Shown here piece after piece: positions 1-12,087 of a stretch of 64,000 nt of DNA (position 1 is the stretch's first letter; each line of letters begins with the position of its first letter). Location of the stretch: NCBI RefSeq assembly GCF_029168945.1, contig NC_083610.1, positions 75,011,580-75,075,579 on the forward strand. Reading direction: 5' to 3'. The notes under the pieces are model-generated. The model searched no databases. It saw nothing but the letters and a program-made list of their open reading frames with translations, and was not told the origin of the DNA. A program made the position numbers and the translations under genes. Source of the stretch: Cannabis sativa. Its lineage: Eukaryota; Streptophyta; Magnoliopsida; Rosales; Cannabaceae.

Positions 1-553
1 CCTCAACTATCAATTTACTTGCAAAAAACCATCCAACCTCATATTTTGGTGGGAAAACCCTCCAAAGTACTATTCTGTTTACATTTTTAAGGTGTCGTCT
101 ATCCAACCTCGTTAAGTCCTAATTTTGCCCACGTGGCAATGACAGGTCACTAAAAAATTATTCTACGTGGCAATATTTTACAAAATAAAAATAAAAAATT
201 TAAGGGTAATTTGCGGCAAAACTCCCCCAACTATCAATTTACTTGCAAAAAACCATCCAACCTTAAAGTTTTTTGGATGGTTTTTTGCAAGTAAATTGAT
301 AGTTGGGGGGGTTTTGCCGCAAATTACTCTTAAAGTTTTTATTTTATTTTGTAAAATATGGCCACATAGGATAATTTTTTAGTGACATGTCATTGCCACG
401 TAGGCAAAATTAGGACTTAACGAGGCTGGACAAACGACACCTTAAAAATGTAAACGGAACAGTACTTTGGAGGATTTTCCCACCAAAATATAAAGTTGGA
501 TGGTTTTTTGCAAGTAAATTGATAGTTGGTAGAGTTTTGCCGCAAATTACTCT
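1..553. mobile_element. Foldback Mutator-type MITE, left end beyond the window
   Basis: Positions 1-260 are the near-perfect reverse complement of about 270-553, so the segment is one large hairpin. The terminus (GGGTAATTTGCGGCAAAAC and its complement) occurs at the inner junctions (204 onward and up to about 331) and at the right outer end (about 535-553). The innermost pair, 204-260 against 273-331, is almost perfect. The same terminal word begins the MULEs at 14446 and 56674, which is why I call it Mutator-type. No coding capacity. It may be a nested pair of elements or one foldback element. Confidence 0.7.
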
Positions 554-560
554 TAAATTA

Positions 561-854
561 TTTATATTTATTAAGTTTTTATGAAGTTTCTCAAATAAAA
601 AAAAATAAATATATGTATATTTTTCAATTGATGCCACGTTTATTTCTAATTAAGTATATCTTTTTGTTAAATCATTAAGTTGAATAAGTGATTTGTAATT
701 CTTATATTGAATTATAAAAAAGTGATCATATATCTAGTTGATTTTGAGTTATTATTTAGTTTATATAATTATTAGTATAAGTTTGTTAAAATTTTATGTA
801 ATTTTGTTTGTTGTTTATGTTGATAGAGTAATTAATATTTGATAAATAAAAATA
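561..854. other. AT-rich spacer, nothing recognised
   Basis: AT-rich DNA between the foldback element and the Copia-type element. I see no ORF or repeat structure. Its last five bases (850-854, AAATA) are the left target-site duplication of the element starting at 855. Confidence 0.5.
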
Positions 855-956
855 TGTTATAAAATAATATAAAATAATATAAAGTAGATGAGAAGAAAGA
901 AGAAGAAGATGAAGAGAGAAAGAGAAAGTGAATGAGAATTTTTGAGTTGTTTATTC
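855..956 (-). repeat. 3' LTR of the Copia-type element, first part (interrupted)
   Basis: Matches the first 102 bp of the intact LTR at 12425. It is interrupted after TATTC (952-956), which is the target-site duplication of the inserted Ty3-type element; the LTR resumes at 8505. Confidence 0.9.
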
Positions 957-3667
957 TGTAATACCCAATAAAAATATACATATATTTTAAATTTTATTTG
1001 TTATACAATTTGTGTGAGAATAAGTATTTATTTATTTCTACTAATAGTGAATAGAGACTATTGCTTAGAATAATATTGATAGATTTCTAAACATAGTTGA
1101 AATTATAGCAAGTGTCAAGGTAAAATTATGGTGTTTTTACGAATTAGGATAATTACTCAATTAAAGCCCAATATCAAAGTCTATTAGAGTTTTATACATT
1201 ATTTAGTGGGTTTAATTTATTGTATTAAGTGCATTAAATAACATTATAATGGAATTAATGTCACAAAAATTCGTAGGTTTTGATAAATTCGTAGGATTAA
1301 AAACTGTTTTACTAAAATGATCATATCTAGAGTTTTAGAGCTCCGATTGAGGTGATTTCAGTGGCGTTGGAAAGATAATTCAAAGATCTATAAATTCTGT
1401 AGAAATAGTTATATCATAATTCGGAATTTTTCTAGGTGAAAACTGAGCCTAAAGTTACGTGATAAAGGGCTTACTTTTAAAAATTAGATATTTGTTGATT
1501 TAATAATATTTTAGCATTTTATTATATATTATTATTTTTAGTTAACCTAAACCTATCAGAATAAGATATCTCATAATCTTTTTTATCAAACCCTAAACGT
1601 TTTAGTTTTCCTTTCCAAACCAATTAGTCAAGCTTCATTCTTCTTTATGGTTGCTCCTCTCAAACCTTCCACAATTCTTCTTATTTTTCTACCTTCATTC
1701 TTAAAGTTTTGGATTTATAATCAAGGCTTGCGGGCTTGACACATCAAATAGAAAGTTGTGAAGAGGTATGAAATATTTTCTTGCTCAATAATGTTAAATG
1801 TTATCTAAGGTTCGGACCTATTATATTTTTCGTTTTCAGAAAAAATAAGTTTCAGTAAAGTGATGATATCTCTCTTGATATTGATCCGTTTTTAGAGATT
1901 TTTGTATCGTTAGAAAGCTTATTCGATGATCTAAAATTTTTATCAAGAAACTATTGACCAATTCGGTGTTCTTCTATGTCGAAAATCATCATCTTTCTGC
2001 TATTGTTGTAATTCGTTTTCTTTATATTTCCAGAAAAAGTACTTTCATTTAAAATACAATAACTCCCTCAATTCTCATCCATTTTTAATGATCTATATGT
2101 GGTTTTAAAGCTTATTCTATTTCCCATAGGTTTTATGAAGAAACCTTTTGTTAATTCGAAGTCGTACTATGTCAAAAAGTTAGTTTTCTTCAATATCATG
2201 TGATTCGTTTCTTGAATCTTGTTCTTGCAAAACTGTTTTGGTAAAATTGTAATATCTCTTTGAATATAATTCCAATTTCAAAGATTTTGATATCATTGGA
2301 AAGGGAATTTAATTTCCTAAAACTTTTATGAAGATGTTATCTTCTAGTTCTGAACCATTCAATGTCAAAAGTTTGTATTTTTGCTAAGTCGTGTAATTCG
2401 TTACTCCATATTCTTTCTCAGAAATAGTTTCAGTAAAACAATCATAACTCCCTCAGTTTTAATTCATTTTTAATGATCTTTATATCATTAGAAAGATAAT
2501 GAAATTTCCTATAATTTTTATGAAGACAACTTTTACTGAATTAGTATAGTTGTTGGTCAAAAATAGTGATCTTTCTGCTGTACTGTAAGAGTACGAATTT
2601 TAATGTTAGGGCCTTGAACCATGTGTTGTTATAGGTAGTAGTGACGAGATAACAAGTCTTAAGCAGCGGGATTTGAGGATCTTATCCTCAACAAGAAAAT
2701 TCATTGAGGTGCTTGGAGTAGCAAGAAGGTGTTCTTAACAACTGAGGTAAGAAGAGTGGACATCTGTGCACAGGGTGTATGTTGAAATATACAACTGTAT
2801 TTTGGGTTTGTATTTACATGTTTTATTCTATGGTAGATTGTTGTTTTATGCTAATGTTATTAGTGTGTGGTAGTGATAAGGCTTTTGACTGTTTGTGTGA
2901 TGATAGCACCTATAGGATAGGTTTTCTGCTGCTGGTGTGAGCATAGCACTGCAGGATATATTTTTGGCTGCTTGTATGGGTTTACTTGCAGGTTATCCTT
3001 TCATGGGTGAGTACAACTTGTGAAAAGGAATTGCCCTATTGGATGCCGAGTGTGAGAACAACACAAGGCAGGGTAAGTTACACTTCATGTCTGATCAACA
3101 TGAGTGGGAGTAGATTATCGTATGTTAGGACAATGTGCGATAAGATACTATGTGTTATGTGTGTGAGTATAGCATGCATTAAGATTACATTGTGATATGA
3201 TGTTATATTGTATTTGAGAATAGTATGTGATATGATATGTTGGTATATGTATGCAAGTATGGTATGAATTGATTTGATGTTGTGATATTGTTATACTTAT
3301 GACTATGTTATCTGGTTGGGGGGGTTATGTCCTACATAGCTCTTCTTACTGGGCGTTAGCTCACGGGTACTCTGTGTGCAGGTAAAGACAAAACTAAGCA
3401 GTGAGGATGGCGAGCTCGAGACGTGGATTACATGTTAGGGGATTGTCACGATGTTTTGGTTTAAAAATATTTCATTAAAGATTATGATTCAAATAGTTTT
3501 TGTAAAGGTTTATATTTTAAGGTTATGAATAAATAAATGTTTTGTTTTAAAAATAATGAGATCTCATGCTTAGTTATTTTTCATTAAAGAAGTCTTTTAT
3601 TGTCTTTATCTTAAATGGTTTTAAACGGACTAGCTAGTGTGACGTCTCGGGAAATCGGGGCGTTACA
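957..3667 (+). repeat. 5' LTR of the nested Ty3-type element
   Basis: 2711 bp, TG...CA bounded. About 1835-2590 holds several degenerate tandem units of roughly 170-180 bp, each with a TTCAGTAAAA/ATAACTCCCTCA phrase followed by TTTTAATGATCT and TTTTATGAAGA. A 69-codon ORF (2986-3195) recurs in the other LTR but resembles nothing known and is probably chance. Confidence 0.9.
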
Positions 3668-3670
3668 ATA

Positions 3671-3682
3671 TGGTATCAGAGC
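3671..3682 (+). other. Primer-binding site (initiator tRNA-Met)
   Basis: TGGTATCAGAGC three bases after the 5' LTR is the usual primer-binding sequence of plant LTR retrotransposons that prime with initiator tRNA-Met. It fixes the element on the plus strand. Confidence 0.9.
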
Positions 3683-5400
3683 AATACGGTCCTAAAAGAT
3701 GTGGTTGACCCTAACATGTAAAGTTCATTGCCACGAGACAAGCTCTACTCACTGTACTGTAAGTTTTTGTCAATATGTTCATGTTAGTTTTACATATTTT
3801 ATGTTGCGTTACATCTTCAGTGTAACTAGAAGTTTTCTTTGTGTTTAGAAGAATATGTCTTAAAATTTTATGGGTAGGATTCGATCAATGAGATATTTTT
3901 TGAAGAAAAAAAAAATTTAAGAAAATGTTTCAAGGTATTGCTATATTACGTAATTTAAGTTTAATTTTTGATAAGTTGTACTTATTTTCATAAATAAGGA
4001 GCATAAGAAAAGTATTTTTCAAAAGAAATTGTGTTATAAGTAGATTGGAATAGAGTATGTTAGGAAAAAAAAAAAAAGGAATTTAGTTGTTATATTAGTA
4101 TTTCTAACGAGAGTGTATGTTTCAAGTTTAATAAATTAGACATATATAACTATTGCTACGTTCTTAAGTTTGATTTTTTTAAGTGTTAATGGATAGATAA
4201 TTTTAAACTCTACTCTTTTATTAGAAATAATGAAGTTGAATTTTGGTTAAGGGTGAAATCTAATCATTCAGGTTATAATAGAAGAACAGATTGTGACAGT
4301 CAGTAGTCCCGTGATTCGTAAGGGAATATACCGGGTAAGCTGTGCAATCCCACACCGCTTGGGGAAGGTCAAGTGTGATGATTCTGAGGCTGTGTAGGTA
4401 TGGGACTACACAGTTGAAGAGGGCTTAAATGGATTGATTGGTACTACCAGTAGCCAGAGTAGCGTACTCGTGTATAAGAGTCATTCATTTTGTGGGTGTA
4501 AGGGCCCAATGGAGGCTTGAAGCGGGGGCGTTACTAATGGTATATGATTAAGTGAGTAAAAGAAAAATGTATATGAGAATTGGAATAAGTGATTTTTGTT
4601 CTCGTGTTATTCTTAGAAAGAGTGATTTTGATAGTAAGTCTTATTCCTATTTCATAAGTTGGATGGATTAGTAAATGTTTATTTTATAGTGATATGCATG
4701 TAGCTCATTCCTGAGAGTATGTTAACTTGTGTGCTTCTAAGCCTATATATTGGCTAGCTCGCATGTGTAAGAAGACCTTAAACGATCTTTAGCTTACATG
4801 TAGTTTATGTAATTTATAGAAGACATAGGGTCTGTTGAATGACATCGGTTTGTTGATGATATATTGAATCGTTATGTGTAGGGCAACATTCTTAATAATT
4901 ATGCTACGAAACTATAATAATGGAATTGTAGCTTTATGGAGGAAATTAACGAAAAAAAAAATTAACTTTCAATGAAAGAATGGGAACAATTAAATAGAAG
5001 TTTGCATAAGTTCTTCTACCCTACTCCTTGTTGTTTGTTATTTTTGTATTGTATAATGTGTTCTCAAGTGGTATATAAGGATGTTCATAAGAGAAGAATT
5101 TTTTTATAAAATTACGAGCATGTTATTGCAAAATTTATGTATTTAAAGCACGTATATATAAGTTATTGTGATGGAGTATGTTTTGTTATTTAAGTAATAT
5201 ATAAAGGAATAACAATATTTAAATTAGGCTGTATATGTTATATGTGTTGTAGTTTGACCAATAAGATAAAAGTTAACTACATATTTGTTGGGTCCATATG
5301 GTAGATAACGAGGTCATGTAGTAAGTGGTGACAAACATGAAGTCCCTCGTGTATTTGGTAGTAAAATTTCGATGACGAAATTTCTTTAAGGAGGGTAGAA
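3683..5400 (+). other. Non-coding interior of the Ty3-type element
   Basis: No ORF of 60 codons or more in any frame. Mostly AT-rich, with one patch of higher GC at about 4290-4535 (starts GACAGTCAGTAGTCCCGTG, ends GAAGCGGGGGCGTTAC) that stands out in composition. I recognise no gag or pol remnant. Confidence 0.7.
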
Positions 5401-5522
5401 TGTAATACCCGATAAAAATATACATATATTTTAAATTTTATTTGTTATACAATTTGTGTGAGAATAAGTATTTATTTATTTCTACTAATAGTGAATAGAG
5501 ACTATTGCTTAGAATAATATTG
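5401..5522 (+). repeat. Extra LTR-head fragment in the interior, part of a tandem duplication
   Basis: 5401-5522 repeats the first ~122 bp of the LTR, then the sequence jumps back to a second copy of the interior end (5125-5400 recurs at 5519-5788). The copies are offset by 394 bp, or 388 bp after a 6-bp deletion in the second. The joint lies at a shared TATTG. The two polypurine tracts (before 5401 and before 5789) are identical. Confidence 0.85.
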
Positions 5523-5775
5523 CAAAATTTATGTATTTAAAGCACGTATATATAAGTTATTGTGATGGAGTATGTTTTGTTATTTAAGTAATATATAAAG
5601 GAATAACAATATTTAAATTAGGCTGTATATGTTATATGTGTTGTAGTTTGACCAATAAGATAAAAGTTAACTACATATTTGTTGGGTCCATATGGTAGAT
5701 AACGAGGTCATGTAGGTGACAAACATGAAGTCCCTCGTGTATTTGGTAGTAAAATTTCGATGACGAAATTTCTTT

Positions 5776-5788
5776 AAGGAGGGTAGAA
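5776..5788 (+). other. Polypurine tract of the Ty3-type element
   Basis: AAGGAGGGTAGAA directly precedes the 3' LTR, where plus-strand DNA synthesis of an LTR retrotransposon is primed. Confidence 0.8.
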
Positions 5789-8499
5789 TGTAATACCCGA
5801 TAAAAATATACATATATTTTAAATTTTATTTGTTATACAATTTGTGTGAGAATAAGTATTTATTTATTTCTACTAATAGTGAATAGAGACTATTGCTTGG
5901 AATAATATTGATAGATTTCTAAACATAGTTGAAATTATAGTAAGTGTCAAGGTAAAATTATGGTGTTTTTACGAATTAGGATAATTACTCAATTAAAGCC
6001 CAATATCAAAGTCTATTAGAGTTTTATACATTATTTAGTGGGTTTAATTTATTGTATTAAGTGCATTAAATAACATTATAATGGAATTAATGTCACAAAA
6101 ATTCGTAGGTTTTGATAAATTCGTAGGATTAAAAACTGTTTTACTAAAATGATCATATCTAGAGTTTTATAGCTCCGATTGAGGTGCTTTCAGTGGCGTT
6201 GGAAAGATAATTCAAAGATCTATAAATTCTGTAGAAATAGTTATATCATAATTCGGAATTTTTCTAGGTGAAAACTGAGCCTAAAGTTACGTGATAAAGG
6301 GCTTACTTTTAAAAATTAGATATTTGTTGATTTAATAATATTTTAGCATTTTATTATATATTATTATTTTTAGTTAACCTAAACCTATCAGAATACGATA
6401 TCTCATAATCTTTTTTATCAAACCCTAAACGTTTTAGTTTTCCTTTCCAAACCAATTAGTCAAGCTTCATTCTTCTTTATGGTTGCTCCTCTCAAACCTT
6501 CCACAATTCTTCTTATTTTTCTACCTTCATTCTTAAAGTTTTGGATTTATAATCAAGGCTTGCGGGCTTGACACATCAAATAGAAAGTTGTGAAGAGGTA
6601 TGAAATATTTTCTTGCTCAATAATGTTAAATGTTATCTAAGGTTCGGACTTATTATATTTTTCGTTTTCGGAAAAAACAAGTTTCAGTAAAGTGATGATA
6701 TCTCTCTTGATATTGATCCGTTTTTAGAGATTTTTGTATCGTTAGAAAGCTTATTCGATGATCTAAAATTTTTATCAAGAAACTATTGACCAATTCGGTG
6801 TTCTTCTATGTCGAAAATCATCATCTTTCTGCTATTGTTGTAATTCGTTTTCTTTATATTTCCAGAAAAAGTACTTTCATTTAAAATACAATAACTCCCT
6901 CAATTCTCATCCATTTTTAATGATCTATATGTGGTTTTAAAGCTTATTCTATTTCCCATAGGTTTTATGAAGAAACCTTTTGTTAATTCGAAGTCGTACT
7001 ATGTCAAAAAGTTAGTTTTCTTCAATATCATGTGATTCGTTTCTTGAATCTTGTTCTTGCAAAACTGTTTTGGTAAAATTGTAATATCTCTTTGAATATA
7101 ATTCCAATTTAAAAGATTTTGATGTCATTGGAAAGGGAATTTAATTTCCTAAAACTTTTATGAAGATGTTATCTTCTAGTTCTGAACCATTCAATGTCAA
7201 AAGTTTGTATTTTTGCTAAGTCGTGTAATTCGTTACTCCATATTCTTTCTCAGAAATAGTTTCAGTAAAAAAATCATAACTCCCTCAGTTTTAATTCATT
7301 TTTAATGATCTTTATATCATTAGAAAGATAATGAAATTTCCTATAATTTTTATGAAGACAACTTTTACTGAATTAGTATAGTTGTTGGTCAAAAATAGTG
7401 ATCTTTCTGCTGTACTGTAAGAGTACGAATTTTAATGTTAGGGCCTTGAACCATGTGTTGTTATAGGTAGTAGTGACGAGATAACAAGTCTTAAGCAGCG
7501 GGATTTGAGGATCTTATTCTCAACAAGAAAATTCATTGAGGTGCTTGGAGTAGCAAGAAGGTGTTCTTAACAACTGAGGTAAGAAGAGTGGACATCTGTG
7601 CACAGGGTGTATGTTGAAACATACAACTGTATTTTGGGTTTGTATTTACATGTTTTATTCTATGGTAGATTGTTGTTTTATGCTAATGTTATTAGTGTGT
7701 GATAGTGATAAGGCTTTTGACTGTTTGTGTGATGATAGCACCTATAGGATAGGTTTTCTGCTGCTGGTGTGAGCATAGCACTGCAGGATATATTTTTGGC
7801 TGCTTGCATGGGTTTACTTGCAGGTTATCCTTTCATGGGTGAGTACAACTTGTGAAAAGGAATTGCCCTATTGGATGCCGAGTGTGAGAACAACACAAGG
7901 CAGGGTAAGTTACACTTCATGTCTGATCAACATGAATGGGAGTAGATTATCGTATGTGAGGACAATGTGCGATAAGATACTATGTGTTATGTGTGTGAGT
8001 ATAGCATGCATTAAGATTACATTGTGATATGATGTTATATTGTATTTGAGAATAGTATGTGATATGATATGTTGGTATATGTATGCAAGTATGGTATGAA
8101 TTGATTTGATGTTGTGATATTGTTATACTTATGACTATGTTATCTGGTTGGGGGGGTTATGTCCTACATAGCTCTTCTTACTGGGCGTTAGCTCACGGGT
8201 ACTCTGTGTGCAGGTAAAGACAAAACTAAGCAGTGAGGATGGCGAGCTCGAGACGTGGATTACATGTTAGGGGATTGTCACGATGTTTTGGTTTAAAAAT
8301 ATTTCATTAAAGATTATGATTCAAATAGTTTTTGTAAAGGTTTATATTTTAAGGTTATGAATAAATAAATGTTTTGTTTTAAAAATAATGAGATCTCATG
8401 CTTAGTTATTTTTCATTAAAGAAGTCTTTTATTGTCTTTATCTTAAATGGTTTTAAACGGACTAGCTAGTGTGACGTCTCGGGAAATCGGGGCGTTACA
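5789..8499 (+). repeat. 3' LTR of the nested Ty3-type element
   Basis: 2711 bp, same ends and internal units as 957-3667. The differences seen by eye are all single-base changes, mostly transitions. Confidence 0.9.
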
Positions 8500-8504
8500 T
8501 ATTC

Positions 8505-8655
8505 CAATGGGGTGAACCCCTATTTATACAAATACAAGAATGAGATATTAAGAAACTAAGAAAAAGGGAAACTAAGGAAAAGAGGAATGTTGATTACAAT
8601 TCATGGTAATAAATAAAAGATTTGGACATCCACATAATTATTAATATTTATAACA
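8505..8655 (-). repeat. 3' LTR of the Copia-type element, second part
   Basis: Matches the last 151 bp of 12425-12677 and ends TATAACA. The adjoining CTCCCCCTTGGATGTCC (8656 onward) is the complement of the polypurine tract, so this is the 3' LTR of a minus-strand element. Confidence 0.9.
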
Positions 8656-8711
8656 CTCCCCCTTGGATGTCCATAATAACTGCCTTAATAAAAATCTTGC
8701 TGAAAACTTGA

Positions 8712-9031
8712 TCAAAGGAAAAAGAGTATAGTGTAAACTAACTCCCCCTCATTTAGGCATTTGTGGAGATCTTCTAATCGACGAATTTCGATCTTGTCTG
8801 CTGTCTTCTCAAATGTTGATGTTGGTAATAACTTTGTGAATAAGTTTGTAAGATTGACATTTGATTGAATATGTTGAACACCAATATGCATTTTCTTGAA
8901 GCGTATAAAGAAGAATTTCGTGGAATGTGTTCTAACTCTATCTCCTTCAATGTACCTCCTTTTAGTTGAACGATGCAAGCAGTATTATCCATAGAGAATT
9001 GCTTGGGTTGATACTTCTTTATTGAGTGCAA
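8712..9031 (-). pseudogene. Copia RNase H C-terminal remnant
   Basis: The minus strand encodes the end of a Copia polyprotein in two overlapping frames. One gives DNTACIVQLKGG (the conserved E/DN-x-A motif of Copia RNase H); the other gives VQHIQSNVNLTNLFTKLLP followed by TSTFEK, matching the family's final motif. A frameshift near 8930 separates them. Everything upstream (gag, protease, integrase, reverse transcriptase) is missing. The remnant ends about 56 bp from the LTR, as in intact elements. Confidence 0.85.
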
Positions 9032-9126
9032 TCCATATGTTTTCCGAATATGCTATGTCAATGATCTCACTCACACACCTTCTCTACTTACTTCATAAAA
9101 TGCAAGTATGTTAACATGATTTATAG

Positions 9127-9311
9127 TTGCCTCGTTAAAAACCTTGCCAGAAAAACCCAGTGGGACAAAATCTGAGCTAGGGAAAAAGAGTACAATATAT
9201 ATTTCATATTCATAACTATTTGTAAGTTGCCTCGTTAAAAACCTTGCCAGGAAAACCCATTGGGACAAAACCTGAACTAAGGGAAAAAGAGTGCAACATG
9301 AATATGTCTCC
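9127..9311 (-). repeat. 100-bp tandem repeat, two copies
   Basis: TTGCCTCGTTAAAAACCTTG starts at 9127 and again at 9227, each continuing through GACAAAA and GGGAAAAAGAGT. The second copy ends in CTCCCCCTCATG, resembling the purine-rich end near 8744 on the opposite strand. It separates the RNase H remnant from the hairpin region. I know no protein domain for it. Confidence 0.8.
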
Positions 9312-11454
9312 CCCTCATGCACATATGATCCATAATTCTTTTGGTGATAATATATCTCATAAGATTATTGTTATCACTTTTAAAATATCACCATATATAT
9401 CTTTGATCATATATTTTCTATAACTCTTCCAGAGTATGTATGGACTTCTAAATTATAGATGAGGGGTTCGTGGAACATTAGTCTTTATCCAACTAATTGT
9501 ATCATTCATGTGTATATACAATCTTGTTCATACTAAAATTTAACATTTCAAGTAGATATGAACATAACACATTAATGATAATATAAATTTCATTTGTGAC
9601 AATGATGGTACTCCAATACCATATATTTGTTCCATCTTGTTGTATGATCTTAATTTTCATATCAAATGATCATATATCTATAATTCTTAATACATATGAA
9701 GTACTTCAGGACTTCAATACTAATGAACAAACTTTATACATTAATATTTCTCGAAATACAAAAGAAATAAAAGTTTGTTCTTAAATTAATCAAAAACTCT
9801 TCAAGAGTCTATCACAACGTATAATTTACGTATTTATACTGCATAGACAACCATACGTATTTTTCAAATAATAATTTACTTACATGTCTTTATTTCATAC
9901 AAAGATCTTTGTCATATGGTGCGCGCGACTTAGAATTTATATCACTTAAGACATGTATTAAATTCTTCTAGAATTTTTAGATAAGGCTTATTTCAAATTC
10001 TCACTATATTAGGAGCGCCAAATAAATAATCTTTTGTTGCAACATTTATGTGACGCTTATAAATCCTCATAAAATATATTCCAGGCTATAATCAAATCAT
10101 GATTATATTTTCTCAATATTTAAGCCTTACTTCAATCAATCTCATGTCTATGCAAACTTTGTACAACAATTCATTATGTACAAATACATATATGCAAATT
10201 TCTCATTAGAAATATTTATTTGCACACCCTACAGGTCTTACTTCACTTTATGTGAGTAAATTTGCCTGGACTGCGTCATAATATTTTGGCCAAAAATCAA
10301 AATGTATGTCGATAATTCTCGACAAATCTAATACCATGATCCTTGCTATCTCATGTTAGTTTATTGCATATGCAAACATTCAACATCTATTGTCGACAAA
10401 AAATTTCATTATATGATAATTTCCTCCCATATTGACATAACTTATAGAGATCTCTTTAAATTACATATTTTTCAAATATGTTTATCATTTATAGGTACCT
10501 ATATAGAACCACTTCAGGGATTCAATTATGATCAAATGTGTTATGTCTAACTTCTCTTGGGAGTCTTTTCGAGTACCGTTTTCATCACGGTTATCATTTT
10601 AATGCTTTATAACATTAAGGTATCTCCATGAGTACCTCTAGATTTAACAACTTCAGGGCAAATCAAATGAACATTTATTAATAATTTCTACATTGTTCAT
10701 TTACGCTTTAGGCGTTTTCAACTCATTCTATCTCAACTTTGAATAATATTGATTTGCAGTTGGTATATATCATTTTGAACTATATTGTTCTTATATACTT
10801 TGTGCAAGGATCATTTTTCAAAAATTATCATCGATCCCAACTGCTTCTCTCCCCCTGATCGAGAGAATTTTTAAAAATTGTGATATCTAATAATATTAAT
10901 ATACCTGTAGGGATTTCAGTATATCACAATGAATCAATATTTGTTTAAACTCATATATACTATATGACATTGAACTTCAGGTTCAATAAACTTTAGTTTC
11001 AAGTTCAATCCTTATGAACTTAATTCATTTCTAAGAATGAGTCATACGTGTATAATTAGAAATACATAAATTTACACATTTTGTAAATGTACGCGACTAC
11101 TATTATTCAATTCCACACATGATATATAGATTTTATGCACGTTGATTGTGTGTGGTAGTTCATCTTTTGGTTGTTTCCAATTTCTTCTGGAAATATTTGA
11201 GTAGCAAACAATGCCATTGATTATTTAAAATCATTACATTCACTTCGGGGAATGACGTTGAACAAGTAGAACATTATTATAAATTTCTTAAAAATTTATT
11301 ACTTGTTCATCCATAAAAAATATAAGAAATTATTCAACAATTTCTTTTACGATATTTCAAAGAATATATGAATGCAATTTTTGCGTAGTCTCTAATGTAT
11401 GCAAAATTTAATCTTTAACATATGTCAGATTCAATAATTTCCAACATTGCAAGT

Positions 11455-11597
11455 AATAACAATGTATAATAACATGACTAATACGAGTAACCTTTAAAAG
11501 TAATTGAATTCAATTCGTATCATTCTCTGCAGGGAATGATGAACAATAAATACATGTCTCATGTATTTAAATAACATTAGTCATGCTCATTGTTATT
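11455..11597 (-). other. Multibranch inverted-repeat structure within the hairpin array
   Basis: The outer stem AATAACAATG (11455-11464) pairs with CATTGTTATT (11588-11597), then CATGACTAAT (11473-11482) with ATTAGTCATG (11576-11585). Inside are three hairpins: ATACGA 11481 with 11515; ATCATTC 11519-11525 with 11534-11540 (loop TCTGCAGG); TAAATACATG 11547-11556 with 11560-11569 (loop TCT). The first inner stem shares two bases with the second outer stem, so not all pairs can form at once. This layout is hard to explain by base composition alone. Confidence 0.75.
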
Positions 11598-11892
11598 CTT
11601 ATACTTTGATGTTTCAATGCAATTTTCTTAACATTCTTTTTAGGTATTCAAAACCCACTATAAAATTGCATCAATAATAATCATTTTTAATGATTCTTTA
11701 GTTGTATTTACATAAATACAATTATTTTTTTTTTGACAAATATAAAACATTTACTTCAGGAAATGTTTGTCAAAATCTATATCGATATTAGATTACTTTT
11801 CATTGTCCTAAAAGAATACAAGAACATATATATAAATATGTATTCATCTCTTTCATTATATATCCATCAACTATATAATGAATATTACGTTT

Positions 11893-12087
11893 GCATAATC
11901 TTCAGGATATATGCAAGATTTTATTGAGGACGCATAATCATCAGGATATATGCAATATTTTATCGAGGATGCATAATCTTCAGGATATATGCAATTTTTT
12001 ATCGATGATGCATAATCTTCAGGATATATGCAATATTTTATCGATAATACATAATCTTTTGGATATATGTATAATTTATATAGATTT
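11893..12087 (-). repeat. Five tandem 39-bp copies of one hairpin unit
   Basis: Units start at 11893, 11932, 11971, 12010 and 12049, exactly 39 bp apart. Each carries GCATAATCTTCAGGATATATGC or a close variant, a stem TTGCATA/TATGCAA with an inner ATC-TTCAG-GAT. Being a multiple of three, the period gives a spurious repetitive ORF on the plus strand. Confidence 0.9.

Larger units (their letters stand above)
957..8499 (+). mobile_element. Ty3-type LTR retrotransposon without genes, nested in the Copia-type LTR
   Basis: Two direct LTRs of equal length (2711 bp) start TGTAATACCC and end GGGGCGTTACA. The target duplication TATTC flanks it at 952-956 and 8500-8504. A primer-binding site matching initiator tRNA-Met (TGGTATCAGAGC) lies 3 bp after the 5' LTR, and a polypurine tract (AAGGAGGGTAGAA) abuts the 3' LTR. 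The 2.1-kb interior has no gag or pol ORF, so it is a non-autonomous large derivative. By eye the LTRs differ by about 18 substitutions and no indels (about 0.7%), a fairly recent insertion. Ty3 rather than Copia is inferred from LTR style and primer site only. Confidence 0.9.

Noticed and set aside
2986..8027. Identical 69-codon ORFs in the two Ty3-type LTRs
   Set aside because: Sameness follows from the LTRs being copies. No recognised motif and no coding signature.
9071..9322. 83-codon minus-strand ORF with repeated SQWVFLARFL / VPLGFSGKVF phrases
   Set aside because: The two phrases are the same 100-bp DNA repeat read in two frames, so it is a repeat and not a protein.
11455..11597. A tRNA gene
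   Set aside because: The stem arrangement is only superficially cloverleaf-like: too long, no A or B box, no T-loop sequence.
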